The notes beneath the pieces were generated by a model. It had not been told where the DNA came from. It did not search any database and saw nothing but the letters and a program-made list of their open reading frames with translations. A program made the position numbers and the translations under genes. Positions 63,879 through 64,000 of a stretch of 64,000 bases of DNA are shown here, one piece after another (position 1 is the first letter of the stretch; every line of letters starts with the position of its first letter). Source of the stretch: Glycomyces harbinensis (GTDB taxonomy: Bacteria; Actinomycetota; Actinomycetes; Mycobacteriales; Micromonosporaceae); assembly GCF_900101745.1 (NCBI RefSeq), contig NZ_FNAD01000004.1, positions 303,034 to 367,033 on the forward strand. Reading direction: 5' to 3'.

Positions 63879-64000
63879 GCGCCGTCGTAGTCGGTGTTCG
63901 GGCGGGCGGCGACGGAGTGGTGGTGGGTGGGTCGGGGTGCATTGCTGATTCGGGCGCCGTCTTGGTGGGTGTTCGGGCGGGCGGCGACGAGGAGGTGGGG
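63879..64000. repeat. 75-bp-period tandem repeat at the window end
   Basis: A block of about 47 bp at 63879-63925 recurs at 63954-64000 (shared GTGTTCGGGCGGGCGGCGAC), giving a 75-bp period. The minus strand is open from 64000 to a stop at 63785-63787. In that frame the repeat reads as a 25-residue unit with VAARPNT, so it could be the end of a minus-strand gene that enters from beyond the window; the coding case is weak. Confidence 0.55.

Overview
The window is a high-GC (about 70%) chromosomal segment from an actinobacterium. Supporting signs are the dnaX–ybaB–recR order, frequent GTG/TTG starts, ATGA/GTGA/TGATG coupled operons, likely leaderless mRNAs, a three-hairpin RNA that looks like the actinobacterial 6C class, and EspC/CpnT-type secretion cargo. 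The gene content fits a filamentous soil lineage such as Glycomycetaceae or Micromonosporaceae, but the genus is inference. No tRNA, rRNA, CRISPR array or insertion sequence was recognised.

Layout. 1-2068: end of dnaX, then ybaB and recR. 2318-8218: five-gene oligopeptide ABC importer, closed by a 26-bp perfect hairpin. 8280-11856 (minus): eight-gene block that reads as a contact-dependent or type VII-type polymorphic toxin locus. It holds two copies of a [YbaB-like, EspC/WXG100-like, CpnT-N-like] cassette, then an EndoU-type nuclease and an unrecognised partner that is probably its immunity protein. 11997-15223: membrane protein, metal amidohydrolase, cupin, helix-hairpin-helix membrane protein. 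15365-18544: sucCD, the ncRNA candidate, and a stand-alone B12-binding protein. 18659-25809: proline-rich membrane protein, MarR/MFS divergent pair with clear operators, an orphan MacB-type ATPase next to a two-component system, and aquaporin. 25862-33550: nuclease, DUF6350-like membrane protein, purN, VanZ-like protein, a ZTP riboswitch and purH, small proteins, a 2H phosphoesterase and trpS. 33669-37708: DeoR-type regulator with galT, galE and galK. 38410-45465: BMP-type nucleoside ABC importer with cytidine deaminase and thymidine phosphorylase. 45642-51490: secreted beta-propeller protein, secreted M20 hydrolase, TetR regulator and two NAD(P)-binding proteins. 51646-57073: a small MDMPI-type protein and three tandem paralogous secreted subtilases. 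57391-63804: ABC-F protein, a pair of ABC exporter half-transporters and a membrane protein. The window ends in a 75-bp tandem repeat.

How the genes work together. Three metabolic sets are coherent: peptide uptake (with secreted subtilases as a possible peptide source), the Leloir galactose pathway under its own regulator, and nucleoside import coupled to deamination and phosphorolysis. purN and purH sit close together, and purH carries a riboswitch for ZTP, a purine/folate stress signal. sucCD lies beside a cobalamin-binding mutase-type subunit, consistent with a propionate or methylmalonyl link. The best candidate for an under-described system is the duplicated secretion-cargo/EndoU locus. 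The next best is the three-hairpin C-rich-loop RNA downstream of the B12-binding gene.
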